A stretch of DNA of 64,000 nt from the NCBI GenBank assembly GCA_016801845.1, contig CM028912.1:20396001-20460000 (forward strand), read 5' to 3'. This DNA comes from Polydactylus sextarius (lineage: Eukaryota > Chordata > Actinopteri > Polynemidae). Made by a program: the position numbers and the translations under genes. The notes under the pieces are model-generated. The model had not been told where the DNA came from. It ran no database searches and worked only from the letters and a program-made list of their open reading frames with translations. This document shows, piece by piece, positions 52,401 through 64,000 of this stretch. The first letter of the stretch is position 1, and each line of letters starts with the position of its first letter.

Positions 52401-53948
52401 AGAGAATAAATCCACCAATATCTCACCATAAACAGGTAATATTTTACAGAGACGTCCTGCTGTGATCCTTGTTGCTGTAGATGTTTGCACTCAGGTTCCA
52501 GACCATATGCAGGCTTGAATTTCCAATCTTCTAACACTTAGTTTTAATCACCAGTTAATTAGTTTCCTGTCAGATCATCAACACAAGTAAGATGAGAAGG
52601 CAGTGCTCACAAGCACAGAGTCCTGGGTAGGTGTTTAGTATTGTGTTGCCTGTTAGAGCCAGAAGCTCAACTGAGTTGTTGAGGTTATATAACAGCAACA
52701 GAACCACCATGCAGCACTGAAGTAGTTAAATAAGTCTCTCTGTTTATAAAACTGTGAGTCATGTAAAGGCACTCTAGTAGATTCCTAGAATAAAACTATA
52801 GAGCTGGAAATGACAATAATAGGTTCCCTTTAAATACTGTGGTGTAAATTAAAATGTCAAGTCTAGAAGTCGACTAAAAAACAAAAAGAAAAGGAAAAGG
52901 AAAAACTGTCACAAGGTACTAAGTTGTTGTGCCTCTCCTAAAGTAGCAGTAGTTTCTTCAGACCCAAATAAAACCAGCAATCTGGAGCAAGGTTCCTACT
53001 GAGCTCAGAACTCACCAGGAAGTCCAAGTCCTACAGTCAGTTCTAACCATCGTAGACTTAAAATATAAAGCAACTGACACAGATCACCAGTCGTAGCAGA
53101 GCCCTCAGTTTTAAAGATGCTTATGGAGGCTAACCAATGTAGATACAACCTTTACCTTTAGATGAAACAATCCACTAGAGGTTATCAGATATATTCATCA
53201 TCTGAACACATTCATTGTGGGCATCACTCTCTCTTCCATTAGTCTTTCTCAGAGAGTGGCGCACACCAGCAAAGGTTAAGAGGAATTTATGCTAATGAGT
53301 GCTCCACTAATGCACTCAACACACCCACAAAGAATGAAATACATTTTTCTCTGCTTTTCACATCAAATTCTTCACCTGATCCAACACTTTTGTTGACCTT
53401 CAAAGGCGGCCGCCCCACGCTGTACATTGGTTACACACTGTTTACTTTACAATTATTTCACGTCTCTGACATTCTGAAGGTAGAGCACGACAAACACAAG
53501 ATGTCAATATTTGAGTCAGTGTTTTGGGTGAGGGAGATGTTCAGGCTGCCCGCAACAACGAAGTGAAGGTCTTTTGCTGGCATTACTCTCAGCCCTGTGA
53601 TGCAATTTTGACAGGATATATTCTGTGCTGTCATTGCGTGGTGGAGAATGGAGGAGATATATGTTCTGCTTTGTGAAGAACTAATGCTCCGTTTTATGCT
53701 TTAAAATGGTTATCAACCTCGAGGAATGGTGCTTTTGGCAATCAGATGATACTGAATTCCTGTTCTTGTACATGGGATCAGGGCCAAAATCTAATTTTCA
53801 GATCTAATAATTTTAGTTTTAATTTAGTTGTAGTAAATTTAAACCATGCAATTTCATAATGTCCTCACTCAACAGGAGCGAGGTTTTGGAAACAATTAAC
53901 TATGGACAGATATTGCCCAGTGGCAGCATAATAACCTGAACAAGACAG

Positions 53949-53977
53949 AGCAAGATACAAGATACTTGTATCTTGCT
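53949..53977. repeat. Perfect 13-bp inverted repeat with 3-nt loop
   Basis: AGCAAGATACAAG, loop ATA, then its exact reverse complement. Confidence 0.9.
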
Positions 53978-54153
53978 TTTATTGTGCTGTATCCTGGATA
54001 CCAGTAACCAGTGACACCATCTTATGTTGGTGACATCACTTGGGGCCAAAGTGAGTGTCGTAGTTATCGGGAAGTGAAGCTAAAACCAAAATGATCAGTA
54101 AGATGAAGACTGGAACAAACATCAGTGGGAAAAGAGCTACCTAAAATAACAGA

Positions 54154-54206
54154 ATCTCTCTCTCTCTCTCTCTCACACACACATACACACGCACACCCAC
54201 ATACAC
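54154..54206. repeat. (CT)n(CA)n compound microsatellite
   Basis: CT units, then CA units with TA, CG and CC interruptions. Confidence 0.95.
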
Positions 54207-56816
54207 AGATGTCTGCCAGTTGAGAGTAATTACAAAAACACTGCTGACTACAGAGACATTCCCACAGTTCCAAAGCCATAATTAATTTGGTTCTGGTTGT
54301 TGTGAAGTTACAAGAAAATCTAAAACAACACAAGATATTTAATGTATGTAGTCATTAAGCAAGAGCTCACAAACGGAACCAAACCATCTCAGTGCAAGAG
54401 AATTAGCCATGCTAACTCAATTAAAGGGTCTGCTCCTCATAACAGTACAGCTGCTGCAGCAGCGTTGAGCACTGCCGGGGGCCAACTTGGACCAACTTAA
54501 GCTACTTCTCAAAGTGGATTGATTACCCTTGTCTACAAAATAGAGCACACAGATCAATCTGTGTCTGTATTATAATACAAGTGGACCAGTTTTTTCAGCA
54601 CTGCTGTTTTCTACTACTGTCAGATGTGATCTCATCTTTCTTCTACAGATGACTGACAAGTGGAGGATGTGTGGGTGCAGGGTCACTGGATGACTGTACC
54701 AAAACCATGTGAATCATATCCTTTGGCTTTCACAATCATCAGATCGCAAATGCAATTTTAGAGCAACGTACTGCTTCATCATCAAAAGCACCAAATGGGA
54801 GAATACTGTTTATCTCACTTTGTGATAAAAATGCTGCTTTTATTTTATTTGAGTTTTTTGAGTCTGTGAGATGATTTGAAGTGTAATCAGGGACCTTGAA
54901 CTGATTTCCAACAACATGCAGTAGCATGCATCACTGTTCTTCATCATGAGCTGAGTTTTTAGGTTAAAAACTATAAGACTACATGCTAATTCTTACCATC
55001 CCTTGAGCAGTTTTCCCATTTGATACATCACTAGATACATGAAGACCCCCTGCCTTCTATAAAAAAGAAAAACTCCTACTACTTTCATCAAAAAAATACC
55101 AGATTTTCTTTTTCTTTAAATATCACCTTGATGAAAGTTATTCTGTTGAAAAAAGATGTGATAGAAGCTGCTCACAGCTGGAGAGCATTCAAATGAAATG
55201 TAGCTGCTGGTGAAAGAAGTCTGGGAGGAAAAAAAATATTAAAATTCAAAAAATGAACTTTTTTTTTGGAAGTGTTATTCTAAAGTTACAGTCTTGTTGC
55301 TTTTGCATACTGAAACATGTTGCATCATTTCCTGTTATTTTCAAAGCATTTTGATGTTTTGTGTGAAGCTACATACTCATTACAGTATGGTATAAGTATT
55401 TTTTAATGTGTTGCATGAGACTGAAAAACAACTTATCACCAATAAAACAAACTTGGGGTCATTATCGATGAAGAAACACAGAAAGTCATTATGCAGAAAT
55501 AGCTTCTGTCAGTTTAAGTTTGTTATATTACAAGATCATTATTGCTCTGAATATATTACAGGGTGTTGCAGCTAAGAATAAGTTTGTTTTATGAAGCTGG
55601 AAAATATAAAAGCTGTTGTAGGATACAAGTATAAAGTATCGTAAACCATACAGAATCCTACAAAATCTGCCACTACTTCTGTGTCTTTATTGTACCTGTA
55701 TGTCATTGTGTCATTATTGTCATTGTTATTGTCATTGTGTGTGTGTTTTGCTTCGCAATCCCTAATAATTCACCGTAAACGTCAACGCAGCCACAAACTA
55801 TCGACTGTTGTCTGTCTGAGGTATTAAACGGTGTGAGGTATAATATGAGAGGTGCTGTGTTGACAGAGCGGCATGACCAGCATGTTGGCTTCAGCTTCTT
55901 AAACCATCTGACCGCAGAGAACATTGCTCTCTCTCATAATCTGGGCGGTGAGTTTGATACAGCTGCGGGTTCACATGTCATTTCAGCGCTAAGCACCGCA
56001 AACCACCGCTGCAATTGGATTTTTTTTTTTTGGCCCGTGCGCGCTATTTGACAGCCCTCTACGGAGCTGTGCTGAGCCGATGCTGCTCATCTCTTTTTCT
56101 CATTGACCATTTAAGGTCCTCGCTTAAGCTCGAGCAAGAGCCCCTGTCTGAAGAAAAAGAGGAGCAGTGTTGAGCTGGAAAGCAGCGAGTGTCTCACAGT
56201 AAATGGAGCTGAACGAGGAGGCTTTCAGTACCGCGGACAGCTCCGGCTCCGATCACACTGGAGCTGATCCTGCACGATCCACTGTCACAGTGACGAACAC
56301 TTCTACACTGCTCTCCTCACATGAACGCTTTTTTTTTTTTGGATCTAGTTAAAAAAAATCTACAAAAACCTCTCTTCTCCTCCACTCTCGTAAGAAACCA
56401 TCACAAGACCTCTTGCACACCCCCTCCTCTTCCTCTTTCTCTGTCCCCTCCCTCTCTGTTATATCCCCCTCACCCTCTAAAATACCATCATCCCTGAGAG
56501 TGAGACAGGGGAGAGAGAGAGAGTTATTGAGCCCACCACTCCCCTTACTCAGACGTATAGGAGAAGTGGCAGGGTGGTAAAATGTGAGAACACTTCGGTT
56601 TCCTCGGTTCGATAACGAGCGTGTCCGAAACTCTCCTCCCTTTCCTGGGGGTGGTAGTGGTTGTGATGTGAACGCACAGGCTGCGTTGGCTTCTCGTCAG
56701 ATGCTCTCCAAGACCTCGCAGACATTCATTCGTGACGGATCTGTCCCTCCGCTCCTGTTTAAGATTCCGCATTTGACAAGGCGGCAGTGCCCGTCGCCGC
56801 ATCCTCCTGCTCGTCT

Positions 56817-56831
56817 TCTCTCTACTCTCTC

Positions 56832-56862
<31 letters not shown>
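56817..56862. repeat. (CT)n(CA)n tract in the probable 5' leader
   Basis: A pyrimidine run followed by CA units about 60 bp before the candidate ATG at 56924. Confidence 0.9.
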
Positions 56863-56923
56863 ACAGGAATCAGGTCGTTTTTCTTTAGGATCAAAACAAG
56901 TTTTCTCATACGAGGAGTTTACG

Positions 56924-56980
56924 ATGACAGCCACCAAGGAGCAGCCGAACCAGAGACCGAATCAGCCGCAGCAGGATGAG
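56924..56980 (+). CDS. Candidate first coding exon of an unrecognised gene (N-terminus only)
   Basis: ATG at 56924 has A at -3 and opens 19 codons, rich in Gln, Pro, Asn and charged residues, starting MTATKEQPNQ. The last codon GAG (56978-56980) is followed by GTGGGC, a plausible splice donor that would leave the exon in phase 0. Read through instead, the frame stops about 20 codons later, so a spliced exon is the better reading. It sits in the most CpG-rich part of the window, after a long sequence that looks like a 5' leader. I do not recognise the protein, and no convincing second exon lies in the remaining 7 kb, so any gene would have a long first intron leaving the window on the right. 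A 131-residue open frame (56584-56979) overlaps in another frame, but it is made largely of CT/CA-repeat translation and looks accidental. Confidence 0.4.
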
Positions 56981-58668
56981 GTGGGCAGCTGCCTTTTCTT
57001 TTCACTTGATCTGCAAGTTTCTTTCCACTTTATCCGTGTGTGACGCTAAACTCTGTAGGTTGAGCTGCTCTGCAAGGTCAGCTTAGGTACCAGTAACGTA
57101 TATCTGTTGGTTTTGCTGGCAGGTGCTTACATACTTGAAGTAAAAACGTGTGAAATGTGTAAAAAAACACATCAGTTGATTGGCTGCTGTGTCTCTGGAC
57201 TCCCGTCTCTATCAGCATCAGTTTTGTGAGCAGCTGATGAGGATGTGACCACAGTGAGAGCGGCTTCGTCCAGAGAAGGGGAATGCACATGCCAATAATA
57301 AAACAATCAAGCCATCATCAGCCGGGCTCGCAACTCATTGTCAGCTGTCAGGACCGGGCCACGGGAATCTTTTACGGCGTGGGGGCCACATGCACAGTGA
57401 GTGAAGGCAGAGAGAGAGACTACGCAGGGCGCATTGTAATTTTGCCGCTGCCTCCTCCTGTCAGCTGCCTTCGACACCTTGAAAGAGAACAGTCGTGGAA
57501 ATTCATTTCTTAAGAAGGTGAAAAGGCGCAGATGTTCATTTCCTTCCACGTACACTCTCAGCACAATTCAGTGCGTCTAATCTGGGCAGCTTCATTACAC
57601 CAGAAGGGTTCAATGTTCCCGTTTTAGGCACCTTACAGGTGGCGTTGCGCACTGCAATGAGATCAGGGTTTTTTTTCTAAGACTTAGCGTGTGCAACTTG
57701 ACATCCATACACTGTTTGTATTTGCGCCAAACCGCTGAGCCAACCTATCGCCATCAATTATTGAATTGTCGTCTACACACGGATGAAGCGTTCCTCCGGG
57801 CTCATGTTACCTCAGCCAGCCTGCGTCTCTGTCACACCGATGATGAGAATCTCATCTTTGACTCCGGGTCTTCCTCTGAGAGGCTGCCAAATATATTCTG
57901 CTCCTAATTGAATCCCGCCGTGTAACCCTGTTATTCTAAGAAATCAAAACCTCGGCCTCATAATTGAGTTTCTGTGCCTGAAATATTTGAAGGCCTCATG
58001 AGATGTGGTTGAGATATGAGCGCTCGCAGCGTGCAGCTCTCTCCACTGTATGTTTAAGGCTCAGTGGACGCTGCTCACGCGTGTTGATTTTGTAATTTAA
58101 GTGCAATATTATCACAAACCTGTGCTGCATGATCGCAGCTAGGAGCAGTTAATGAAGCACGCTGCTGTGGCACAGTGGAAGATTTCATACTTTTATGAAG
58201 TTGCTCGATGATCTTTCTGTGTGTGGAGACTTCAACAGCTGCAGAATACAAATAAACCACACACATCTTCTGAGGAGTCAATAACAAACTTGTTGAAAAA
58301 TAAAGGCAGTTGAAACATCACATATGTTTGTGGCTCTACAAAGCCTCGAACATGTCTGATCTCTCCGTGTTAGGGCAGTCGGTTGAAGTCATTGCGTAAG
58401 ATTTGCGCAGGCTTGCGTCACGTCTGCAAACGCTGGGGGGTGAGAGTGTAAGTAAGTGTATGAGCAGAGCCGCTGCCATTAGTGTCCCCAGGCTGTGTCA
58501 AGACTCTGTCTGTTCACGTCACTCCTCAGCTCTTAACAGGGTTACTCTTCATCAAAGTTGCATGATCGTGCTGAGAGAATTACAAGAGAGGGAGAACAAC
58601 TGAGGGATCTTTAAATAATAGCTGAAGGAGAAAGAAGGAGCCCTGACCTGTTTCACTATCTACATGGA

Positions 58669-58699
58669 AGAGTTTTTCAGTGGTTCCACTGAAAACTCT
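58669..58699. repeat. Inverted repeat with one bulge
   Basis: AGAGTTTTTCAGTGG, loop TT, then CCACTGAAAACTCT; 14 pairs with one extra T on the left arm. Confidence 0.8.
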
Positions 58700-58877
58700 T
58701 TTTTTTTGTCTTTGGTCTTGTATCTTCCCAAACAAATAACATAGGTAGGAACAAATCTATAAACTCTGCAGCTTCTTGTTGTTCAGTTATAGAAGCTGTG
58801 TTGCCAACGCGCTCTTTGGTTTGTTCCAGTAACTTTGAGACAAAAACATAAACAAAGGCAGGTTCAACACATTTAAT

Positions 58878-58941
58878 ATAGTGATAACATCACTATGGTC
58901 AATATGGACAGGAACATGTGTTGAACTGCTTCAACACATGT
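58878..58941. repeat. Two adjacent perfect hairpins
   Basis: ATAGTGAT-AAC-ATCACTAT (58878-58896) and, 17 bp on, ACATGTGTTGAA with loop CTGC and its exact reverse complement (58914-58941). Confidence 0.85.
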
Positions 58942-59068
58942 AACTGTTCATTATCTGGCCAGACAAAATATATTAGATGCAAATAAAAAGTTAAACAGGA
59001 ATTGAAGCACAATACCAAAAGTACAATCAAGAGTGGGAGAAAAAAATCAGGTAGAAACTGATAATAAG

Positions 59069-59094
59069 AAAACAAACAAACAAACAAACAAAAA
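59069..59094. repeat. (AAAC)n microsatellite
   Basis: Five or six AAAC units. Confidence 0.9.
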
Positions 59095-59559
59095 TCATCA
59101 GAGATGTTTCAACTGAGACAACAAAGCCAATGACAACTGCTGTCAGAGAAGATGTGGTCTAATAAGATATTTGCCTACATTTTGTGAAAATCTTTGGGGG
59201 AAGAGTTGAAGAAGTTGTGTTCTTAGCCCATAAAATAATTATTACTATTAGCGGATCAGAGGATCCAGTTACTCAAGGCTGACAACATGAAAACCCTAAC
59301 TAGTTATTAATGAAGCTTGACTCTTTTATATTGTATTCGGCAAAGTGAATATCATGTGGATATATTTATAACCAGTCTGTTGTTTGTGTGTAATTTTCTT
59401 TTTTTGGTTACCAGTGTATGTAGAGCTCTGTGATATCAACTGTAAAGGACAGCGCACATAAACATTTAGCATTTAAAGGTGCAGTGCACACAAATATTTT
59501 CTGGTAAAGTAAAAAAGGCTCAGCTTTCAAATTTGTTTAATAAAAGAATCTCGTCTTCT

Positions 59560-59680
59560 CGTCTCGTCGGTCCTGGGGGCAACAGCCTCAGAAGGGAGGC
59601 CCAGACTGTCCACTCCCCGGCCACCCCCACTAACTTCTCTGAAACCTGAAGTGTTCCTAGGCCAGCTAGTTTAAAAAAAA
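59560..59680 (-). mobile_element. LINE 3'-end fragment (same family as 21.8 kb), minus orientation
   Basis: The minus strand encodes GEWTVWASLLRLLPPGP, the last residues of the fish LINE polyprotein whose usual form is close to GEREVWASLLRLLPPRP. Next to it on the plus strand is GAAGTGTTCCTAGGCCAGC, matching the antisense of the upstream codons (consensus AGGCGTTCCCAGGCCAGC). Part of the intervening sequence is deleted. It overlaps a chance 80-residue minus frame (59520-59762). Confidence 0.7.
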
Positions 59681-60236
59681 CTGGACTAGTAACTAACAAC
59701 CACAACCAATAAATTCCACATCTGACCAGTGAAACATCCATAGCATCTTTAACCCCAGTCAAACCATGTCACCAACCTGTCTGACTTAAAGGTAAGCTTC
59801 ACCGACCATATGAAGGCAGATGGATTTTCCTCAAATCCCCTCAAAACACCCAACAGTGTGGAGGGAGAAGTGAGCTGAACTAGACCTCTGCCATCAGATC
59901 CTCATCTCTGTTTGAGGTCAGAGGCTCGATACTACATAAGCTGCTGCTAACGCGACACACTGACATCAGTCAGCGGTCAACTCCAGTTTTGTTGAGGAAG
60001 AAGAATGACAATAAAACCTCTCTGATTCTGTTCTATCAAATCTCTCTTGTTTTTTTTTCAAAACTGGCCATCATTACTGTGAAATTATAACACTAATGAA
60101 ATCATACAATAATGACATATTCAAATGAAGGAGTTTTAAAATTGATTGTACTAATTGCTTCTCCAGTCTGCATGTTGAATTGCTCTTGGACAAAATATCA
60201 AATCCCAAATGGCTGAATGAAATCTTGTAGAAAAAT

Positions 60237-60340
60237 ACACAGTGTGAATATATGTGTAAATGGGTGAATGTCACCCATAACGTAAAGAGCTTTGAGTGGT
60301 CACAAGAAGCATTATAGAAACACAGTCCATTTACCATTTC
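60237..60340 (-). repeat. Common teleost dispersed repeat (AATGGTAAATGGACTG family)
   Basis: The minus strand reads AAATGGTAAATGGACTGTG, then ACCACTCAAAGCTCTTTACG and GTGACATTCACCCATTTACA, which is the order of a short repeat found across many fish genomes. The element class is not certain from this fragment. A shorter possible piece of the same family lies at 33552-33571. Confidence 0.65.
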
Positions 60341-60380
60341 AGAGTAACACCATGACTGCACTAATGCATTAGGATTAATG

Positions 60381-60551
60381 GCTTCATGGTGGTGCAATTG
60401 TTGGTGTTTACCTGCAGCCTCTGGATTTGAATTCACCATGTTTTGCATGATCTCCTCGTGTCTGTGTGGACTGTCAGTTGTTTTTGTTTCCTCTGTCCAA
60501 AGACAAGTAGGTTCATTCTCCTGATGTTCCACTTCATCCTATGTGTGAATA
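60381..60551 (+). mobile_element. tRNA-type SINE promoter half, 3'-truncated
   Basis: CATGGTGGTGCAATTGTTGG (A-box side), CTGGATTTGAATTCACC (B-box-like), TTTGCATGATCTCC, GTGTCTGTGTGGACT and GTCCAAAGACAAGTAGGTTC follow the family consensus order in plus orientation. The LINE-shared tail is absent. It starts about 40 bp after another dispersed repeat at 60237-60340. Confidence 0.65.
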
Positions 60552-61287
60552 TTCATAAACTTTCCGTCTTTTCTTCCTACACACAAAGAGAGGATGTAAT
60601 TCTGAGGCAGCCAGGGTCATGCAGGAGAAGTGCTGGCACTGAATGTGTACAGTGTAGCCAAGCTCTCTCTGGTTTCACTGAAAGAAAAACCTGACGACAA
60701 ACTGACTCGTTTGACATTGGCTCATCTCAAGCTGAGCCAGTGCCTCCTGTAACCACAGACATAATACACACTGAGTGAAAGGATGACTTGTGTGAGTGAC
60801 CCTGTGGCCTGCCCAGGCTCTCTGCAGTCAGCAGGGGTGTGTAGACTTACCACCTGCTCTGACTGAGCGTCCTCCTTCACTTTGTTAATGGAACTGTTGT
60901 TTTCTGTGCTCAGGACAAAAGGCAAACGTTGGGGGAAAAGGGATACCTGCTTTATTGTGAGAGGAGTAGTTTCTCATGCTGTGATCCTCTGTCCCAGGAA
61001 GCTGTAATTCACATTAATGGAGAAAATGTCCAGGGCACTGCTGTTTCTGCAGTGGGCACAGAGAGAATTAGAAAGAAAGACGTGAGCATGGGAAAGAGAG
61101 GAGAGGAGGGAGAGAGAGAAGGGGATGTGGGGGAGGAGAGATTGAGAACTTAGTGATCAATATGAGGGGGAGAAGTCAGTGAAGGGCAAAGAGAGAAAGA
61201 AACACAGAGGAGGAAATGTGTAGAGAAAAATGGTGATGGAAGGATGGTGGGTGTGAAAGACTGGCTGATTTACAGAGGACCCAGAAA

Positions 61288-61305
61288 TTGATGATGATGA
61301 TGATG
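61288..61305. repeat. (GAT)n microsatellite
   Basis: Five or six GAT units. Confidence 0.85.
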
Positions 61306-61672
61306 TGGAGGAAGAATACCCATGAGTTTGAGGTAAAGGGCAGATTTGGAAACACACAGATTTTACAGAGTCACTTAACAACTCTTCTGTCCTGGTCCAC
61401 AGCAGGAAGCTGTCATCAGAGACAAAGCTCTAAAAACACTCCTGCACACCTCCTGGTTGGCCCCAAAACACAAGACAGAGACAACTGAAGACTAAGTGGT
61501 GAACACATTGAAGCATTTAGCAGCTGTATTTCTGCTATTTTCCCTCAGGAACTGATAGAGGACAAAAACAGCTCAGTGAGAGAAGTCAAGACTTGATGTT
61601 GCTCTGTAACTGCTGGATGTATAAACAGAAACATTTGCTAAGAAGTTCACTAACACAAGTTAATTAAATGTT

Positions 61673-61718
61673 GATAGCAACTGTTCAGTTGCTATCTGAT
61701 CAGTTTGCAACTGATCAG
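61673..61718. repeat. Palindrome cluster
   Basis: GATAGCAACTG-TT-CAGTTGCTATC (61673-61696), then two copies of the self-complementary CTGATCAG (61696-61703 and 61711-61718). Confidence 0.85.
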
Positions 61719-62840
61719 TTTTATTTTAGTATCGTGTTAATACTTGCATATACAATGCAATTATCTTTTTGTCTTGAATGATGCTGCTGTTGAAATGTTC
61801 AAATGACCTCAACAACAGTCTTTTTACAGTGTTTCACTCAAGACTAACATTACATGTAAGTTTCCAGCCCAGTCTTTTTACCACTTCCCTCCATGCTGGA
61901 TGATTGTGCACATCACCATCAACCAATGACCTAAATATATTTGGATGAAGATCTAGGAATGTTTTCTTTTTTTCTTTGAGGGCAGCCTGAGGACATGAAA
62001 GAAGAGAAAACTTGTAGAGATGTAAAATCTGCCCCTCTGAAAGGGTTTGTTGTGAATACTGAAGCTGACACTTTGAATTCAGGATGTGTCTCTGTGTGAT
62101 TGTACTCTGAGGTCGTTCTAATAAATGTACGTCTGCAGTCATCTCTGTCTGAACACTGAGGTCGTTCACAGAGAGCTGCATTTTCAAAATACCAAAACAC
62201 TTCTTGCTCTGAAATGTATTTTGATTTCACAACAGGTTTTTGATTTTACATTTCCCGTCTGTGAAGTGGGTTCATTTTGTTCGGCTTTAACTTTATACTT
62301 ATTTCATCTGGTCACAACTTTGTTCTCTCTGTGGCCATGTGTTGCTTGAAGGCAGGCAGCTGTTGAAGGTGAGGAGGAAGCAGATTTTCCAGACTCACGT
62401 TTCTGTCCTGTGCAGTGATTCACACTCATGACCTTCATGTCACGAGTTTCCCTCTATATCTCGAGGCAACCGGTGCCCTGAATTAACCGACACTGACACA
62501 TGTTCTATCCTCGAGCGGATTAAAAGGCAATTACAAAGTTTGAGTCATCAGGTGTGACACAGACAGGAGGCAGACCGCGGTAAACCCTTAGATAACAGGA
62601 ATTAGGTGGTGGGAACAGTCAGACCTTGTGTGCGCGTGTGTGTATATGTATAGTGAAAAACTTAATCCACTCAGATTTGATAGGTTCAGACGTAACCACA
62701 TGATATCCAGACATATACATCTGTGATGTCTGTGAACATGGTCTCTGTGCAGATGTGTGTCACTAGCTCCGTATTGGTAAAAAAAAGAAAAAGAAAAAAC
62801 TATGTCAGATATTTAAACTTTGCTTCAGGGAACTTTATTC

Positions 62841-62884
62841 TACAATTATAGTTTGAGGGCAAAACCCCTCAAACTACAATTGTA
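62841..62884. repeat. 19-bp inverted repeat, one mismatch, 6-nt loop
   Basis: TACAATTATAGTTTGAGGG, loop CAAAAC, then a reverse complement with a single difference (18 of 19 pairs). Confidence 0.9.
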
Positions 62885-64000
62885 ATAGTATGAATATGTC
62901 TTGGATGCCCACTTGTAATACAGCGAACAAAAGCAACAACAAAAGAAACAATTATACTGACAAGTATCCTGAGACTCATGGTCTCTGTCTGACACAGGGA
63001 CTTCCTCTTTACTCTTTACTATTGAACATGATGATGCACATGACCTCACTTGATCCTTTGTGTAGCCTGTGTTATTGTGTTACATTTTTGCCCACCAAAG
63101 GTTTGGTTTTCTTTATTACACATACATTAGCATGTTTTTTGAACTATGCAGTTAACTTTAGACATTGACCTTTTGCTGATCACACATTCATGTAATAATT
63201 ATCCATACATTCTAGCATTCTGGCACTGTTCTTCCTGAACACTGAACTACAGAATATTTTACTTTGCTCCATGAATGTAGTTAGTCTCATTAATATTGAC
63301 AGGGCAGCTCCTGCCAGGCCTTTACTCGCCACTAGTTCATCAGCTGAGCTCAGATGAAGTGAGTGTCTCTGGCAAACAAGGTTTTTTTCCCACTTTCAGG
63401 ACTTATAGTAAGCACTGAGGGCGGGCAGGGATCGATTACACTCCCCAGGGTAGATAATCAACTGCTCATCTGAAGGGCAGTGATATTGATATCACTCTGC
63501 AGATACACAGATATACACTGATATATCCCTCTTTGAGCAAACATGGATGTTTGAGAATGACTTACACTGAGTTTGATCTCACAAGAATGAGAATATCATG
63601 AGTCTTGAAGGGAAAATTATGGTTTATTGCAACTTGGATCCATTCAGTGTAATACCAGGAGGGTGTGAAGCAGTCGGCCCACTTGATCAAATCTGTTAGA
63701 ATCCAAATGGGGATGCTGAGAACCAATACTCACACTACCTGGTGTAAACATCCAGCACAGTTGACAGACAAACCTCCCTGGCCTGAGTTTGACCTGCTAC
63801 TCTCAACAGAACTTATGTGTGATTATTTCCAAAATGATGTGCAGTCACAATGTGCTTTTTGGAGTTTTAAAAGTCAGACAGTGGAGACAGTGTGTGGAGT
63901 ATATCAAGAAGCTTCTTTCTCCCACATGGATTCATAGTTGTTTATTCCTGCAAATGTGGATGTAATCAGAAAGTGAAAAGTCACACTGAGTTGAAATTGA

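Larger units (their letters stand above)
52401..55799. other. No gene recognised
   Basis: AT-rich DNA with the CT/CA tract at 54.15 kb and the inverted repeat at 53.95 kb. Confidence 0.6.
55800..57480 (+). promoter_or_regulatory. CpG-rich promoter-like region with probable 5' leader
   Basis: CpG dinucleotides, sparse elsewhere, become frequent here, for example around 55915-56045, 56085-56300, 56570-56790 and 57230-57480. The part before 56924 has the features of a vertebrate 5' leader: pyrimidine-rich runs (56380-56470), a CT/CA tract (56817-56862) and short upstream frames. One upstream frame, 56203-56352, would give 49 residues starting MELNEEAFSTADSSGSDH and could be a regulatory uORF. 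No TATA box or defined start site is evident. The promoter call is inference from composition plus the candidate exon. Confidence 0.5.
57481..59559. other. Probable first-intron DNA, no exon seen
   Basis: CpG content falls gradually to about 58.5 kb. Hairpins lie at 58.67 and 58.88-58.94 kb. No exon-like frame with good splice sites was recognised. Confidence 0.45.
60552..64000. other. No gene recognised
   Basis: Purine-rich stretch at 61060-61270, hairpins at 61.67 and 62.84 kb, otherwise AT-rich. If a gene starts at 56.9 kb this is probably intronic. Confidence 0.5.

Noticed and set aside
56584..56979. 131-codon plus-strand frame in the CpG patch
   Set aside because: Its centre is SLSLSLSHTHT from the CT/CA tract and it overlaps the better candidate start at 56924 in another frame.
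60074..60532. 152-codon minus-strand frame
   Set aside because: It runs across two dispersed repeats (60237-60340 and 60381-60551) antisense to the SINE, so the frame is an accident of repeat sequence.

Overview
The window looks like AT-rich, gene-poor DNA from a ray-finned (probably percomorph) fish. The grounds are its dinucleotide and tetranucleotide microsatellites, decayed teleost-type SINE, LINE and Tc1/mariner copies, and a broken TRIM gene of the kind that is greatly expanded in teleosts. There is no bacterial-style gene packing, and almost every open frame is short with a composition typical of chance. Species and chromosome cannot be told from the sequence.

Layout. From 1 to about 41.9 kb I see no convincing protein gene. 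This part holds simple repeats, decayed transposable elements and several unusually clean inverted repeats. The clearest are a miRNA-precursor-like hairpin at 8372-8459 and a perfect 17-bp stem at 36234-36273. A small transposon cluster lies at 21.78-23.05 kb: a non-LTR retrotransposon 3' end on the plus strand, a Tc1/mariner transposase relic on the minus strand, and a tRNA-type SINE on the plus strand. Further SINE copies lie at 10.6, 24.4 and 60.4 kb. At 42.1-43.0 kb is an intronless, plainly dead TRIM relic: it has lost its start codon, two RING zinc ligands, its B-boxes and most of SPRY, and carries a frameshift and a nonsense codon. A 260-bp GACA/GATA tract at 51.6-51.8 kb is followed by an antisense LINE reverse-transcriptase tail.

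The only place that looks like the start of a living gene is 55.8-57.5 kb. CpG content rises there, and a plus-strand ATG at 56924 opens 19 codons that end in phase at a GT donor (56981). I do not recognise the protein and see no second exon in the remaining 7 kb, so the gene would run out of the window through a long first intron. Everything to its left would then be its upstream intergenic region.

There is no operon-like cooperation between genes and I found no new multi-gene system. The items most worth checking are the hairpin at 8372-8459, the family of short-loop near-perfect inverted repeats, the candidate first exon at 56924, and the TRIM relic.
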